A stretch of 64,000 nucleotides of DNA from Rhopalosiphum padi. Lineage: Eukaryota; Arthropoda; Insecta; Hemiptera; Aphididae. The translations under genes and the position numbers were made by a program. The DNA lies in the NCBI RefSeq assembly GCF_020882245.1, contig NC_083600.1, forward strand, positions 13,020,001 through 13,084,000. The letters are read 5' to 3'. Numbering within the stretch: the stretch's first letter is position 1; each line of letters starts with the position of its first letter. Below, one piece after another: positions 1 to 15,000 of the stretch. The notes beneath the pieces are model-generated. The model made no database searches. It worked only from the letters and a program-made list of their open reading frames with translations, and was not told where the DNA came from.

Positions 1-123
1 TAGGGGGGTCCAGGGGGTCTGTATATACATATATATATCTATATTTATTTATTATAATTTACACTTTTTATTGTAAAAATAAAAATAATACATTTGAAAT
101 ACATATTATTTTTAGGACCCCCC
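1..123. repeat. Inverted repeat ggggggtcc ... ggacccccc
   Basis: The sequence ggggggtcc at 3-11 is matched by its exact reverse complement at 115-123, with an AT-rich spacer. The G-run and C-run ends stand out from the AT background and look like part of a transposon, but the window edge cuts the left side, so boundaries and target duplication cannot be read. Confidence 0.4.
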
Positions 124-1319
124 GCAGAAAAATTTTGAAAATCCGCCATTGTATACACATTATTTTTTACATTATTATTATTTTTTTTTATTATTATTAA
201 TAGTAATATCAATTGGAAGAAATCTAGGTTTGACTTGAGGTTTTTGGAACCGGTAGGCTGTGTTTTTCACTCTTCCCCCTTTCTCCTACGCTAGAAATTA
301 CGGCTGTTTTTCCACTGTCTTGAATATTCACATATATTCTATTATATTTTTATATGTTAATAAACTGTTATTGTGTGCATACATAACAATAATAATTTGT
401 ATTTGTGTGTACATAAATAATATGTATTACTGTATTGCATGATCTATTTGATCATCGCTCGATATAATTTTGTACGTGTTATAATCGATAAATAATATAT
501 GTGTCAATGGTGGATAAAAATATATTTTGATATGCTAATATTTATAAAGGGGACCGGCAAGAAGCCTAAAATAAAAGGATACTTCTAAAAAATCACCTAC
601 CAATAGTAATTTCTACATTACTTAAATTTAATAATACATCTTAATTCAAATAATAAAAATTAAAAATATTTTAATAGATTAAATTTTTTATTACTCATAA
701 TTAATACATTTTCTAGGCAATCTTGTGAAATATAGTAACCTAATACATATTTTTTATGACACTACATTTACATTTGACATTATCATCAATTAAATATTTA
801 ATAAATTACAATTTATTAAAATTTAACTTCGAGAAGAAACGATTATTTAACAATAATTAATATAAGTATACCTATCTGTTGTAAACGAAAAATAAAGTAG
901 TTAATTAAAATATATTATTTGGCAGTTAACGTGATTTTGATGCAACTGAATTTTTTCATGGACTTTACTTTTATTCACTTTTTATCTTTTGATAATATAT
1001 TATCACGTGTGTATATCTACACATAATATATGCGTTATAGTGTTATACACTTGCTGTAGAATAAATATTTAGCATATACAAGTTAAAATAGCAATATACG
1101 TGTGCATATATACTAACCAAATAAAATAATAATAAATATATTAGTAGGTAGTAAGTATTAATATTATATTGACCAGTGGGTACCTAACTATATAATAATA
1201 TTATAATATTATACCGCGTAACCAATATCGTTTTATTTATCATTCTATAATGTCGACCAGTAAAAAACATACTACACTTGGGTTTACTGTATAACGTACC
1301 TACATATAAATAATGTATG

Positions 1320-1324
<5 letters not shown>

Positions 1325-1374
<50 letters not shown>
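1325..1374. repeat. (AT)n microsatellite, ~25 units
   Basis: This is an uninterrupted AT dinucleotide run of about 50 bp in the downstream flank. Confidence 0.95.
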
Positions 1375-1377
<3 letters not shown>

Positions 1378-3580
1378 CCTTTAAATATTACGTTGTATAC
1401 ATTTAATAGTTTAACAGTTCAGCCAGGTCAAAAAACAAATGTTTGTAAATATATTTTATACACAAATTAAATAGTTTAAATCGATTCACTCGTAAAAATC
1501 AATAAGTGTGTTCTAAGCATGTGGTTATAGGTATACATTATACAGTAAACATATTTATTATAATACGGGTGCTACAATATAATGTAATAATATGTGTATA
1601 ATAGTATCGATATAATATTACAATTTATAATGGTCTGGTCGACATTCGTTGAATAAACGGTGTGATTACGGATAACGTTCGTGAGCAAATCTTGGTTTAT
1701 AAAAAATAAATTAAAAACCACTTACCGGCTAGTTATTTCTTATCATAATATTGCGATTCGGTAACTAGTGAGGACACTATATTATGTATATTTCTAGACG
1801 GGTTTGCGTGCAGATTACCTATAGACTGAAACCAATAACATTTTTAGGTGCCGATATCAGTGATATCAGTCGTACTCATATATTATTGTTAAGTATGCTA
1901 TAGTTTAACGTTATAAAAATACACGTAGTAAAATATCGAAAAAACACACTGGTCGCGATAGTTAAAGTAAAACAGGTAATAGAATGTACTTTAAAACTTG
2001 GTAGAATTTTGCTTTTCAATTTGGTTTAAAAAAAATAATGGTGACAACAAATTGAGCAAAAAAACCTCTCGAATCGTTAGTTGAAACTGTTGAAAGATCT
2101 TCTAAGATGAGTACTGAAACTAAAACTGCTGTTTAGTGTATCTTAAAGTTCATTGCTTGAAAGAATTTAAAGAAAAACATTAAATTATACCTAATTAATA
2201 TATTGATATTATTATTGATATTTTTACAGAATTTTAATATTACTTAAAATAATTATTATAGATCATTAAATTAAGAATCTTAAGTGAACTTTCTAAATCT
2301 TTTCTATATAGAATGATTTTGACAAAGTAATAACATGGATGATGCTGTATATATATACTACGAGTATATTTACCATACTTATATAAAACGAACACATCAT
2401 CATCATTACGCGAGTTAATGATATTACAAAAGTTATTTAGTTGGTTATTGGCTACTATATTTAAATAACTGAAAACTATGTAATTCAGACTATCTTGTGA
2501 AAAAATTATATAGTTGGATATTTTTTTTAAATAATTATTAATATTATTATGATTATTGAATGAAATGGTGTGTATGAAATACGAATTTCGATCAAAATTA
2601 TAGACAATCAGTTAATAATATATAATATTGTAGTGTATAGACCGACGTGATTCATAAACGCTAAATTAAAATGACATAATATGTATAACATACGTATAAT
2701 ATGAGAGAGTATTTTTAATGTTTTTGTCTAATTCCTATAGTTTTTGTGCGACCATCCAATAGGTGCCGCATAGTCTTTCCGTATTGCCTTCATCACACGT
2801 TATTGCAACAGTTAATAACATAATAGGTTTCTCATTGTTATTGTTTAATGGGACTCTGGACAGTTTACCTGAAAAAAAAATTAAACATAAATGGTATCCA
2901 ACCAAACGAAATTTTTTTTTTTTAATTTAGTCACGAGTGCCGGAAATTACCTATTATTGTACTAGTTGTTACATTAAGTACTTTGAACTGATTTGAATAA
3001 TATTGAAAGGCACATATCGTATTCGAAGACACATAATAATGTAAAATATTGTAAAATCATCATGATGCACACTGTATATAATATTTTAATACATATTATA
3101 CACGTAGGTATATAGTATGCAGCGTATACGCCCGATGGACATAATAATATTATAATATGCATATTGTAATAAAGTTTTTACAAGTTGTACACGAAACATA
3201 CAGTAAACCAGTTTTAAACACGACGTTGCCGTACATAATATTGTATATATTACTATAGTTTAATAATATGGGTATAATATAATTATATTCGTTTCGTAGA
3301 CCTTCGCGAGTAACTACTGCCTATAATCTATATAATAGAGAATCGCGGAGAAAAACACGTGCCTAATATTCTGCAGATGCAATACAAGAATTATAATATA
3401 AAATTACCAGCCGTGTGGTACAATTGCTTTGATTTACAGAAAAACGTTAAAAAAAACTTCACGGGGAAAACACATACCTAATAATTTACAGTTGAATTTA
3501 CTTAAGCCACGCACGTACGTTTTGTTCATGGTACCTACATAATATAAACCATACATAATACACAATATTGTAATAATATA

Positions 3581-4265
3581 CAGAATGATTCTTTTAACCA
3601 GGAGCACATTTCAATTTGATTTGTTCAGTTTGGGCGATGCGTTTTGATGCAATCCTGATATTTTATATTGCATTCATTTGTTCAGCCTTATTATTATTGA
3701 TGAAACCTGAAACCGTTACTATCAAGCTTTGAAGAAAACTTTAATTTTTTAATACTTCTGAAGTGAATTTTTTTTATGAAAATATCAACGAGCTATAGTA
3801 AATATTGGATATTAAACGAATAATTTATTTTATTAATAATAGTTTAAAGTTTAGATGAACTGAAGTGTAGAAAAAGAATACCCCGTAAAATATATGGTGT
3901 TGACAGTAAAGTGACACAGCCAGAACTTTATTTGTGGGTGGGCTATATTTTTTAATGTAATAGTGACCCGTAGTATTAAAAAAAAACTAGATAGGCAACA
4001 GAAAAAACTCGGTGGGTATACACAGTCCACCCCCTAATTGTGTCTTTGCAATGCACTATACCCCGAACATGATATCTATAAAATTCTTATTAATAATAAT
4101 ATAAAAAAATATGGTTCAGATTACTTGCTTCGATATTTGTTGTTTCGTCGTCGGCAAACATAAGATATATAAGAAAATAACGGAAATATAAAATATAAGA
4201 ATTACAAGAACTTAATAGAAAATTTCAAAATTAAAGTTTTGAAGTATTTTAAAGTAATCATCCTG
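3581..4265. mobile_element. Tc1/mariner-like inverted-repeat element relic (~685 bp)
   Basis: The left end reads cagaatgattcttttaa. The right end, reverse-complemented, reads caggatgattactttaa, giving 14 of 17 matches. Both ends are flanked by TA, the target duplication typical of Tc1/mariner elements. A second internal inverted pair (aaaactttaatt at 3735-3746 and its complement at 4229-4240) supports a longer inverted-repeat structure. No transposase frame remains, so it is a non-autonomous or decayed copy. The family is inferred from end structure only. Confidence 0.65.
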
Positions 4266-6050
4266 TATACTAGAATTGTTTTAATATTTATACAGGTAAC
4301 TATAATGTATTACTTCGGCTTACATATATTATGTATATGTTGAAATTTCATGAGTAAAAACACATTGTGTGGTAAGATAAATACAAATAAAATTATTTAT
4401 TTTTTTGTCATGAATATCAACGCTGTTAACGGAACCTAAAATAAGTTATACGATTTAAGTGATTTTATAAAAAAGATTTGATTATAAAATTATTATAATA
4501 TTGCATGTGAATATTTTAAATAATACTTACCGTTATATCATAATAAATCCGAGAATTGTTACAGTTCAAAATACTAGTGGGAGTACAACTTTGAAACGTA
4601 AAAAACACTTATATTATAGGTACGTGGGTAAAAATTATTCCTCGAGGTTGAGAATATTCTATACATATCCATGTGTTTATTTTGGAGCAATTTTTATTAA
4701 AATGTGTGTATAATTTGTCTATATTGTTCCTTAAAAATCATTATTTTTCTAAACTAATCCCAGAATTTTAATAACATAACACATTCTAATATTTAAATTC
4801 ATTAAATAATTTAACACATCACTAAACAAGTTTTTTGACATTATAGGACATGAATATTACTATACGTGTACAAAAATATATTTTACGTATACAATATCAC
4901 CTAAAAAATATTTATTTTTTTAAAAAGTAAATACTTTTTGACGGAGTACATATTTAGACGCTTACTATTAATTAAATCATAATTATATTAGTTGTACCAT
5001 AATAAGGCATATTATAATATTAAATAAGGTATTTTCCTAATGTCAGGACAAACAGAATTTTAATTTAAATCTTGAACGAGACAACATATTAAGTATATAG
5101 AATTCATCTGATGGGACATTTTTATACTAGGACAAAAAAAATATAGGTGATATTTAAATATCTAATATGCCTATTATTCGTAATTATACAACATTCAATA
5201 CTCACTTATTGTTACATATTAATATTATAATGTGATTTTTCGAGTGATATTCGTACGAATAAATTAATTTTACTGGTAGGTAGTGCACGTTATTAATTAT
5301 TTTGACATGATTTATAATTTATTGTGTCTACTGATGCAGCCGAACGTGATTGAGTGGAACTCTGTCTCGTCACAGGTAGTTTGGCATAAGGGGCAAAACA
5401 TTGTCCTATTATACAATATTTTAATACATAGGTACAGAACAGACAAACACACTCAATCGAATGATTTAAAACATTATAGTGTGTGAACTATTATGACTAT
5501 TGAAATTATTATTCTTGGAGTGATCAATAAAAGACTTATCATGTCGTATAAACCTATTCTAAAATATTAAAAATGTTGTGGCTGACTATTACAGGTTCAC
5601 TATGTTGATTTAGACTAGTCTATTATTTTAAAGTATAACAATAATTATTATCATATCAAATAATAGAACTATACATTTTAATTTTGATTATGATTTATTA
5701 AATATCAATATTTGTACTTAAGTCTAAAAGCTTAAACGTATAAAATATTGAAAACACTTTTATCTAATTAAAACTAAACATAATAATTGTAATATTAAGA
5801 GTTATACCGAATGATCATTGTTTTTTCATTCTGACCCATCCGTGTGATGACAGAAAATTTGCGTCTAACTGATCCAATTTGATTCAATGTTCTGTAATTA
5901 GTTTTAATAATTAATACTAAAGTGAAAATATTTTAAAGACTATTCCGTGCAAATAAAATGCTAATATAAACATTTTGTAAACATTGTATTAATCTAAAGT
6001 TGTTCGTTTTTTAATTACAATAAAAAATGAAAATTGGTTTTGCGTAAAAA

Positions 6051-6074
6051 TTCTTGTTTCTTGTTTCTTGTTTC
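6051..6074. repeat. Heptamer tandem repeat (ttcttgt) x3.4
   Basis: The 7-bp unit ttcttgt is repeated three full times plus a partial copy. Confidence 0.9.
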
Positions 6075-9000
6075 AGATTATTTTGGAAATTACTGACAAT
6101 TTTTAATTTCGACCTATCAAAATTATTAAATTTCATAGAAAAAAATTTTAGTTCAAAATTAAAGCATTGTATATAAAAACAAACAAATACAAAACCAGCA
6201 TTGTAATACATTAATTGCTCTAAAATCTAAAACGAAAATATCCAATAAAGTGAATTTAATTCAGTACAACCGAGTATAGATTCATATTTTAATGCAGTAG
6301 TTGAAGCTATGTATAGGTTTAAAGTTAAAAATATTATGAAACCTAGCAACAGATTCTTATTGATATTTTAATTTAAAAGTTAGTTATCACTTAGTAAAAT
6401 ATTACAATTTTAAAATGCTCTTATTTTACTTTAAGATTAAAATACCAATAAATAAAGCATTGGTACAAAAATGCATAGATAAAATTCTTTTCTTAGGTTT
6501 GATAACATAGGTCAATTCAATATAATGTTAAGGCTAGTTAGTAATAACACAAAATTATATCATCTAAACATTTATCAATAATCATCAGTCACTATAGATA
6601 ATTATAGTACCTATTAATATTACCTAGTAATAAATCTATTCACCGTTACCCCCAATAATTTGGTCTGGTCACCTGAGTTCGACGCAATTGATTCTTTATT
6701 AATTAACTCAATTATTACTGTGTATTTGTGTCATAATTGAATCAGTTACACCAAAAATATATTACAAATTTGTTTTATTTGTTGCAAAAATTAAGTGAAA
6801 AAAGGTACATGAAAAATCAACTGTAATTATTTCGCTAACCGTATTTTATATCATATAATTAATAATATATCGGTTATACCTACTTATTGTGTAGTGTTCC
6901 GATTTTTATTTTCAACATCTATAAATCATTAAATAATATATATAATATATATAGGAGCCCAAGTATTACAATATTTATCACGTACCACAGTTTAGACAGG
7001 CGTGTACCGTTGTTTTAACAATGTAGATTTCATCACGTCGAATTGACAACTTCGGCTATGTGCTGACAATGCTGACATTACAACATTAGGTGTAAATGAT
7101 ACAATAATATTATTACAATGAAGGTATGTGGTCGTATTTTGAATTTAGACTTGTAGGTAGGTATATAATATATACCCGTGCATTTAGTATAACTATGGAC
7201 TGAATATTATAAACATTGATATAATTAGGAAAAATGGTATATTAAGCAACATGGAAGTTTAGTTTTAAACACCAAAATAAAAATAAAAAGTCATGCCTTT
7301 ATACGGTCAAACAAACATATGGAAAATGAGACGATTTACTAGGTACTTAAATTTACTTTTTACACGATTTATTAACGTATCCGTAATATTAACGAGCAAT
7401 ATTTCCACCAGGCCGTATATTTTAAAAACGTTTACTATTGCTTTTTTAACGCAAAATCTGAATAATCATTTATACTTAACCAATAAAACCACTCGTATAC
7501 GTAAAACCGGGATTTCATTTATCACTTTTATTACTATAATTTGTTGTGTTAAAATTAAAAAAAAACATTCCAATAAAAAATCAACGAGACACACATTAAA
7601 CAAACAAGTTTGAAAATTAAATGAATTACTAACAACGGTATAAATATCCATTATATTATTCAATTTTCGGTCAAAGATTTTAAAAGAAGATTTCCCATAT
7701 ATACGTATTATATAGGTATGTATATATGCTTTTTAAATGTATTTACGACTCTGCATTCGATTTATAATCCTTAATGGTGCGCTGCTTTATGAATATTATA
7801 TTATTATATCGTTTGTATTTTACACATTCGCTGATAGGTTTTTAAATGCTTTATTTGTCCTAAACTGTATGTTCGTTTAAATTCCTACCGTTTAAAACAT
7901 AATACAACATACATTAAAATTTTTTTATTAGGTAATTCTTTTAAAGGTAATCACTAATTTTGTATGAAAGTATTATTGTTTTTTTTTTTCATATAATAAT
8001 TTGAAGTAATTTTAAAATATATTTTTTGAAAAATTTTTATTTTTACTATTTTTTTATCATTATATTATTATTTTTTTACTATTTTTGAATGACAGCATAA
8101 TTTTTTATCGTTTTCTTAATTAATCAGTGCGTTAGTATTAATTAGTATTTAAAATATAAACATGCTAAGTGGAATGGTTTAGGAGTCAGGAGTTAGAGGT
8201 AATAATCTGCAAAATATTGGTCTAATATACTCAGTCCATCTAAACTCATAACTATAATTATTATCTGCTAAAAAATAAACATAAAGAAAAAATTTCGGTT
8301 TGTTATGACTGAATCGTGTGAAAAAAAATTTAAAATTACGTTATTATTTTTTGAGAAAATGAGTGTTTACTTTCAAAAATTATCACCTTGTGTATATGTG
8401 TACACTGTACAGGATAATTTCCATGTGAGTATGTGGGATGCTCGCTGTCTATATTTCGTGCAAAAAAGTGGCGATAAAAACTTGCCTGTTACCCCACCGG
8501 TAAAATAATAATCATTTGACGTGTAGAGGATCAATCACCTCATAAATAGTAACATTTTATAATATCATTTTATAAGATACGAGTATATCAGCATGACACA
8601 ATAGTAAGTATATATAGGCGACATTTGTTATTTCAGAATATTTATTGCGTACAAAAAGTTTTGTTTCAAAACAATTTTTTTCAGCATACGTTATCTGTAG
8701 GTATATCAAGAATTCGAAAATTTACATTATTTTCAAGTGAAATATATTGCCAAATATTATTAATCAAGTCAAATATGTTAGGCTGAAGGTAAAGAATCGG
8801 TTTGATTTTTTTTTCCGATTCATTTATTACAGTGTTATAGTTTACAGCAGTTGAAAAGCGTTACAAAATACAAAAATAAAATTTCATATTACAACGATTA
8901 TATAAATTTATTTTTATCCGGTAAAGTAATATGTAATATATAGGTCTTAAATAGATCATATTGTGTACATATAATTTAATATTATAAAGAATTTGACTTG

Positions 9001-10611
9001 ACATGATATTGAAAACGATTTATTATATTTTCGATAGGTATCATAAAAATATTTTAAGAACCAATACATTACATTTTTTCTTACTTAAATGAGTAGACAA
9101 TTATTAAAAAAAAATCAAAAGTGCATTCTTTTTTTTCATTTGCCATTTCCCAGACGATGCATGGAGTGACGGTAACATAATATGTCGATATGTGCAATAC
9201 GGGGTGTACAAATACGGTGACACACCCTAAATTTAATGTTTATAACCAGAGACCTCTTTGTATTTATCTACTGTACAACAGTAAATAATGATTATTTATA
9301 ATCACGATGTTTGGCGAGACTTTATAGTATACAAGTAATGGTTCGGATAAGGCCGCGATGTATATAAGCCATAAGTTATATGCCTACTATATAATAATAT
9401 AATGTATAGTAAATCATAATATAGCTCTGTAAAATATAATAATGTCATCGACCGATTAAAAAAATATATATATTTTAAATTAGGGCCATTTAAAAGTTCA
9501 TAAACCGGTTCGACGGGAATCGGTGAGCTTAAAAAAACAATATACATTATATTATATTATGTATAATATCTTATATACTTTTATAAACTGCATTTAATAA
9601 AAATTAACGGGCTTCACTCGGATATATGTGCGGTGTATAGCATCTATTCAAATTGGAATTATAAGAGTTCTACGCGTTTTATTTTATATTGAGCGCACTG
9701 CAATTAATTTAATACCGATATCTATAACGCAAACTGATAAGTAATATTGTTATAAATTATTGATTCGGATATTTTTTTCATCAACTAAACTTTTCGTTTA
9801 ACAAACTACGTACTCGTTTGTAATGTTATTTTATGATAGTGATGGAAAAAACAAAAACAAAATAATAATCTGCAGATCTCGCCAAAAACGAGTTGTTGAT
9901 ACTCGTTGATAACAGGGCTGTAACATTTTGAGCTCTCTATAAAAGTTTGTAGAAAATAACCTGTTTTTAGTGACGATGATAAATTATTATTATTTTTTTA
10001 AATAATAACTTTTATATTACGTAATTTAAAAAATTTAATTTGATTGCAATTATTGTTAATTTCGAGATGATGAGTAAATCTTCGACCTATTAACTAGTAA
10101 TAAATCTACGGAGTAAATATTAGAAATTAAAAATTTAGAACTTGGGTAATATCGAGAAACAATAAATGAAAAACACTATTGAGAATAATAATTATTACAC
10201 CAGTGTTTTTAAAGATGCTTTTTTGAACGTTTTGATTTTGAAAAAAGTTATTAAAAAACACTGAATTATTTTAGTCTATGATATATAAAAATTTAAGTTA
10301 TAATAAAAACTGTTTTAGTGGTACTTTTCATACTAGGTTAGATACTTTAGCACCAATACTCATGCAAAAATAGATAAGCAACTATTTTTATTAAGATTTG
10401 CAGTCGGAATATAGACCTATTACACTGTGCTGGGAAAAATATCTTTGATTAATCGACGATCAAAATATATAATGATTATATTTAAAACATAAAATTGATG
10501 AATTTCAATAAATATTCATTGAAAAATCTTATTTAACTTATCATAAATACTATAAAATAAATATGATTTAAATCATTATACATAATTATTTAATATGATA
10601 TATATATATAT

Positions 10612-10894
10612 ATAGGCGTAACTAGGGTGGCTTGGGTGAGCTTCAGCGCCCCTCCCAGAATTTTTGGGTAAATGTATATGCATATTAACATTATAAACAT
10701 ATTAGTATTAACTTTATTTTTGCTTAATATATAACGAAATATAATGTTTCATATAAACGAATAATCATTCAAATCAATTGTAAACACTAATAGAAACAAT
10801 AAATTAATAATAAACAAATTAACAAAAATTTGTTATAAAACATTTTTAGGTATTTAGCCCCCCCCCCCTAACTTAAAGGACTAGTTACGCCTAT
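10612..10894. mobile_element. MITE with TIR ataggcgtaactag (~283 bp)
   Basis: The sequence ataggcgtaactag at 10612-10625 is repeated as its exact reverse complement at 10881-10894. Inside each end lies a G-run or C-run region (gcgcccctccc near the left, a run of about 11 C near the right). The flanks are TA dinucleotide repeats, consistent with insertion at TA. There is no coding capacity. This is a typical miniature inverted-repeat element; the superfamily is not certain. Confidence 0.75.
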
Positions 10895-12024
10895 GTATAT
10901 ATATTATATTATATTGTTATATTGACTAGTATTTTATAAGTTTTAACAAATTTGAATAATTTGATAAATATACTTTAAGTAATAATTTTTAATAAAATGG
11001 CAAAGCATTGCAAATTATTATTGTTATATGACTAGAAGTATAAATTATATAATTTATTATCAACCTTAAATATTTTATAAATATACTTCATATATAGATA
11101 AAAAATAAACATATTGAATTTGTGATCTTTAAATTGTACTCATAAATTCCAAATATCTGTTAGAAATTCATAATCCCTCCCCTCCACTAAAAATGAATCC
11201 TTCCAAACCTAACTAATAGATTTATTTTTCATTAACATATTATATTGAAAGTACCTACTCGCATATTTTGTCACGAAATACATTATGGGACATTGCATTT
11301 GTTCTTGTAAAATATCATCTCAATTGCACTTTTGGATGAAAAAGGGTACGATTTAATTCAGCATAATAATATTGTCGTATAAATTATATATTATGTGCAC
11401 GAGATTAAAGTAGGATAAACGTCAATCGTAATAATGCAAAATCGCAAACACCATCATCATTCCATTACCATTAAAATAGTTATTATAATCGCAGCGATTA
11501 ATAATTGATCGCATTGATTATTATTATAACAGTAGGTACAGCATTCCGAACACCAATGTACCAGACTACTGCGTATTCTGATTGCTTTTATAAAATTATA
11601 AAATCAAACCATTCAAACCGTCTCACAAAATATAATATCTCGTACAATGTTACAATAATCGTATGTAATATGACGTGTTGCAATTCGCACATAAAGTATA
11701 TAATATGATAATACTTTATTAAATAGTACAAAATGAGCATTGAGTTAATAAATCGTGAAAAAAAATGTTATTCATCCGATCCAAACTACTGCGCTTTATC
11801 GTTATTCTTATGTTCTCTTTTATTCTAATATTATATTATGCTCCGCGTGGCTAAAATATTGTTACGATCGGATTTGCGGATAATTAAGGCGTTATAGATC
11901 GCGTTTTATTTTATTATAATACATATATAATATTATTTATCAGCGTTCACCGTTACATCGTTTCTCGATGAAATATGATTCGCTGTCGGCGTCCGGACCG
12001 GTACCTCAACACGCCGCTCCTCTA

Positions 12025-12045
12025 ATACATACATTATGTATGTAT
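12025..12045. repeat. Perfect 10-bp palindrome arms with one-base centre
   Basis: The arms atacatacat and atgtatgtat are exact reverse complements separated by a single t. Confidence 0.85.
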
Positions 12046-15000
12046 ATTATTCTGTACATAATATACATAGAATGTTATATTTAGCTAGGTAACAATATAA
12101 AATATATGGCTGGTGTAATAAAAAATTAAAATATTTCAATTTAAACTCATGCCAAATCATTATCCATCTATAAAACCTATTGAACTCGAGACGACTTACC
12201 ATAGCTGCATGTAGCCTATAATCAATAGGTATAGTAATAATAATATTAATACGTTTATATATGCTGAGAAACTGGTGTACGTGGCATATACCCAATGAAA
12301 TTCATATTATTATAAAAATAGATTACAACAAAATAATATTAGATAGCGTCAAAATGTGTTCTCAAAATTTTAGTTAATACCACCAATATACAACTTAGTA
12401 TCTGTAATTCTTTAAGAATAACCAACAAAACTATTTTACAAATTATTTCACCAACTAAGAAATATTCATACATTTTATGTCAAATATAATTGTGTTTAAA
12501 TACGAATACGAATCATTTAGAGCGTTATAATTCTTCACTTATGTCCATGGTTTACAATATTATGAAAATAGAGTTGCTTAACCAAATTTAAAAAAATAAG
12601 ATAGTAAATTGTACATACAATATGTGAAAAATAAACTATGTTTAAGTTGTAAAACACATTATGAAATATCAAACGCTACGTTCAACAACAATATAACAAA
12701 GCCTTTATAAGGTATAATTTTAGTTAAAACAAAAAAAAATAATAATTTAAAACTTACTGGTCAGCAAGTACACGTTATAACTATTGAAATTAAATATCTA
12801 TTATTTTTGTTATGCCTAATATGTTATAAACAAACGTTTTACATTTATACTTAAGGACGTTGAATGTCTAAGGTCGAGGTCAACAGAAGTTGCTGTTGGT
12901 TGATAACAGTCTATCATTATTAAATACATAAGACTAATTATCTTGCAAATATATAAGATTATTGAGTATATTGATTTAAAAACCAATCACGTTTTTCACT
13001 TATTAATTTTGGTTATTAACACTTTTTTAATTTAAAAATAACTATTGAATTTTAGTATCTATAATTTTTTTGGGGTGAGGGAGAAAGTCTGATTCCAGAT
13101 ACAACGGGTTATTATATAGTATTCGGGCGGGCACTACTGCATGTTTAGGAAGTATTAGATACGTATGTACCTACCTATTATTTATGTTATTAAATCTAAT
13201 GTGTTTAAAAACAGTCTGTCCAAAATAAAGCAGGTCATATAAATATTATCCATTGGAATGAAATATGTTATTCGGACAAATTTTCATTTTATGGCGTGAT
13301 AAATTCAATAATATACACGCTAATCTTTATAGATTTCACAATAGTATTTTGAATTTTCTTACCTAATCTAAGCCCACTGGTTTAATGTGTTTTTTCATTT
13401 TATTTCATGTAGATTGTTCAATTATTGCTTTAAAAATGTGTGCAAACCTATAAAGTATTAATATGAATTACTAACTGTTCAATAATTGTGCTTGGGTAGT
13501 TTCGTTTTTAATATGTATTGGAAATATAATATATAATATAACTCTCGTTAACAATATTTTGTGTTCAGCTATATAATATTGTGATTATTTATGATACAAT
13601 TATTATACCTAAGTAGTGAAGATGATTTTCTGAAATCGTATGTTAAAAAAATATTATATTAGTTGGGATAAAAGTCACCGACGGGATACGGAGTCAATCA
13701 CGCCAAGCCAAGACACGATATGTCCGTGAATTTGGTATTAAAAAGTCAACAGCTTACTTTAGAAATCTTCTACAATTATATTGAATTATTGTTGGTTCCA
13801 TTATGGTTCTTAACATTCTATTATTAATATTCAAATTTGAAGTTTTATAGGAATCACATTTGAAATTCTACAACAGTGTGATATTAAAAATATATTAATA
13901 AAAATTTTATTTTTAAATATACCTATATAAAAATAATCCTACTCTTACTAAAAATTAAATTATACTTACCACATTTAGTGTGCTCTTAAATATTGATATA
14001 CATTGGCTTTACTTTAGTAGCTTACTATCGTTTTTATTATGCGTATAATACCATATTAAACTGTATATTATCTTCGTAATGACGTAATGTCATTCGTCGG
14101 ACCATCATATGCACAGGCGCGTGCTTTTCTAATATTTGCATTTGTCTATCTCTCTCTTTGTGAATACAGACACTAAAGGTTTCCTGACGAATGGTCAACA
14201 GAAAACTAAGATCATGGAATAACCTGTAAATTTGTAGTAAAGTGTATTTTTTTAACCTATATGAAAACGTAGATTTCTTATTAGAAAGGTTTGAATCATA
14301 TAATAATTAATTCAATTTTGATACTTTTATTTTGTAGTTTTTATGGGTTTTTTTAGTAATTATTTTATTGAATTTTTGGATTTATTATTACGTTTTAAAC
14401 TGAAATTTTGGCCATTATTTTTGATGTTGTAATGCATTCAACTCACAGCCTTTGTATAATCATAATAATCATCCGTGTTCGCTAAAAATCATTTATTTAG
14501 ACCGATGTAGCGCTATGTAGCATTTCATGTACAGAGAATTCAAGCTCGGGATATAGTGAAAATTATATTAATGTTTAATTATTTTTATTTTATATTTTAA
14601 AGTTAGAATCGTACAATTGCATCTTGTGCTCCTCTGATCAGAATCCTTATTTTAATACGGGTGTTCCTCTTCTCGGTGGCGTTCGTTTCAAAATATAATA
14701 TAGAATTATAGAAATAATATTATAATTAATTGAATAATTAGTTAGTTTTACAATTATTTATTTTGTAGTAAAAATGTTGTAATATAGCAGACGATGTGTA
14801 GTGGAATTCAAAATTTAGAAATAAACGGTAAGAATAAAAGTTACATTTTTTCTCGATTAAAACCCCCAAAACGCGTGTAAAAGAAAAACGTTGTTTGTGT
14901 CATCTCAAGAGGAAATTCATGTAAAATGTAATATATATGTGTTATGTTATTAATACTACTATTAGATAATAATAAACTCTCAATAATATTATTATAAAAC

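Noticed and set aside
5808..5870. ccgaatgatcattg, similar to the left end of the TA-flanked elements
   Set aside because: No inverted partner end could be found within about 1 kb.
14090..14197. Inverted match attcgtcgga / tcctgacgaat about 100 bp apart
   Set aside because: The match is short and imperfect and no target duplication is visible, so it is not called as an element.
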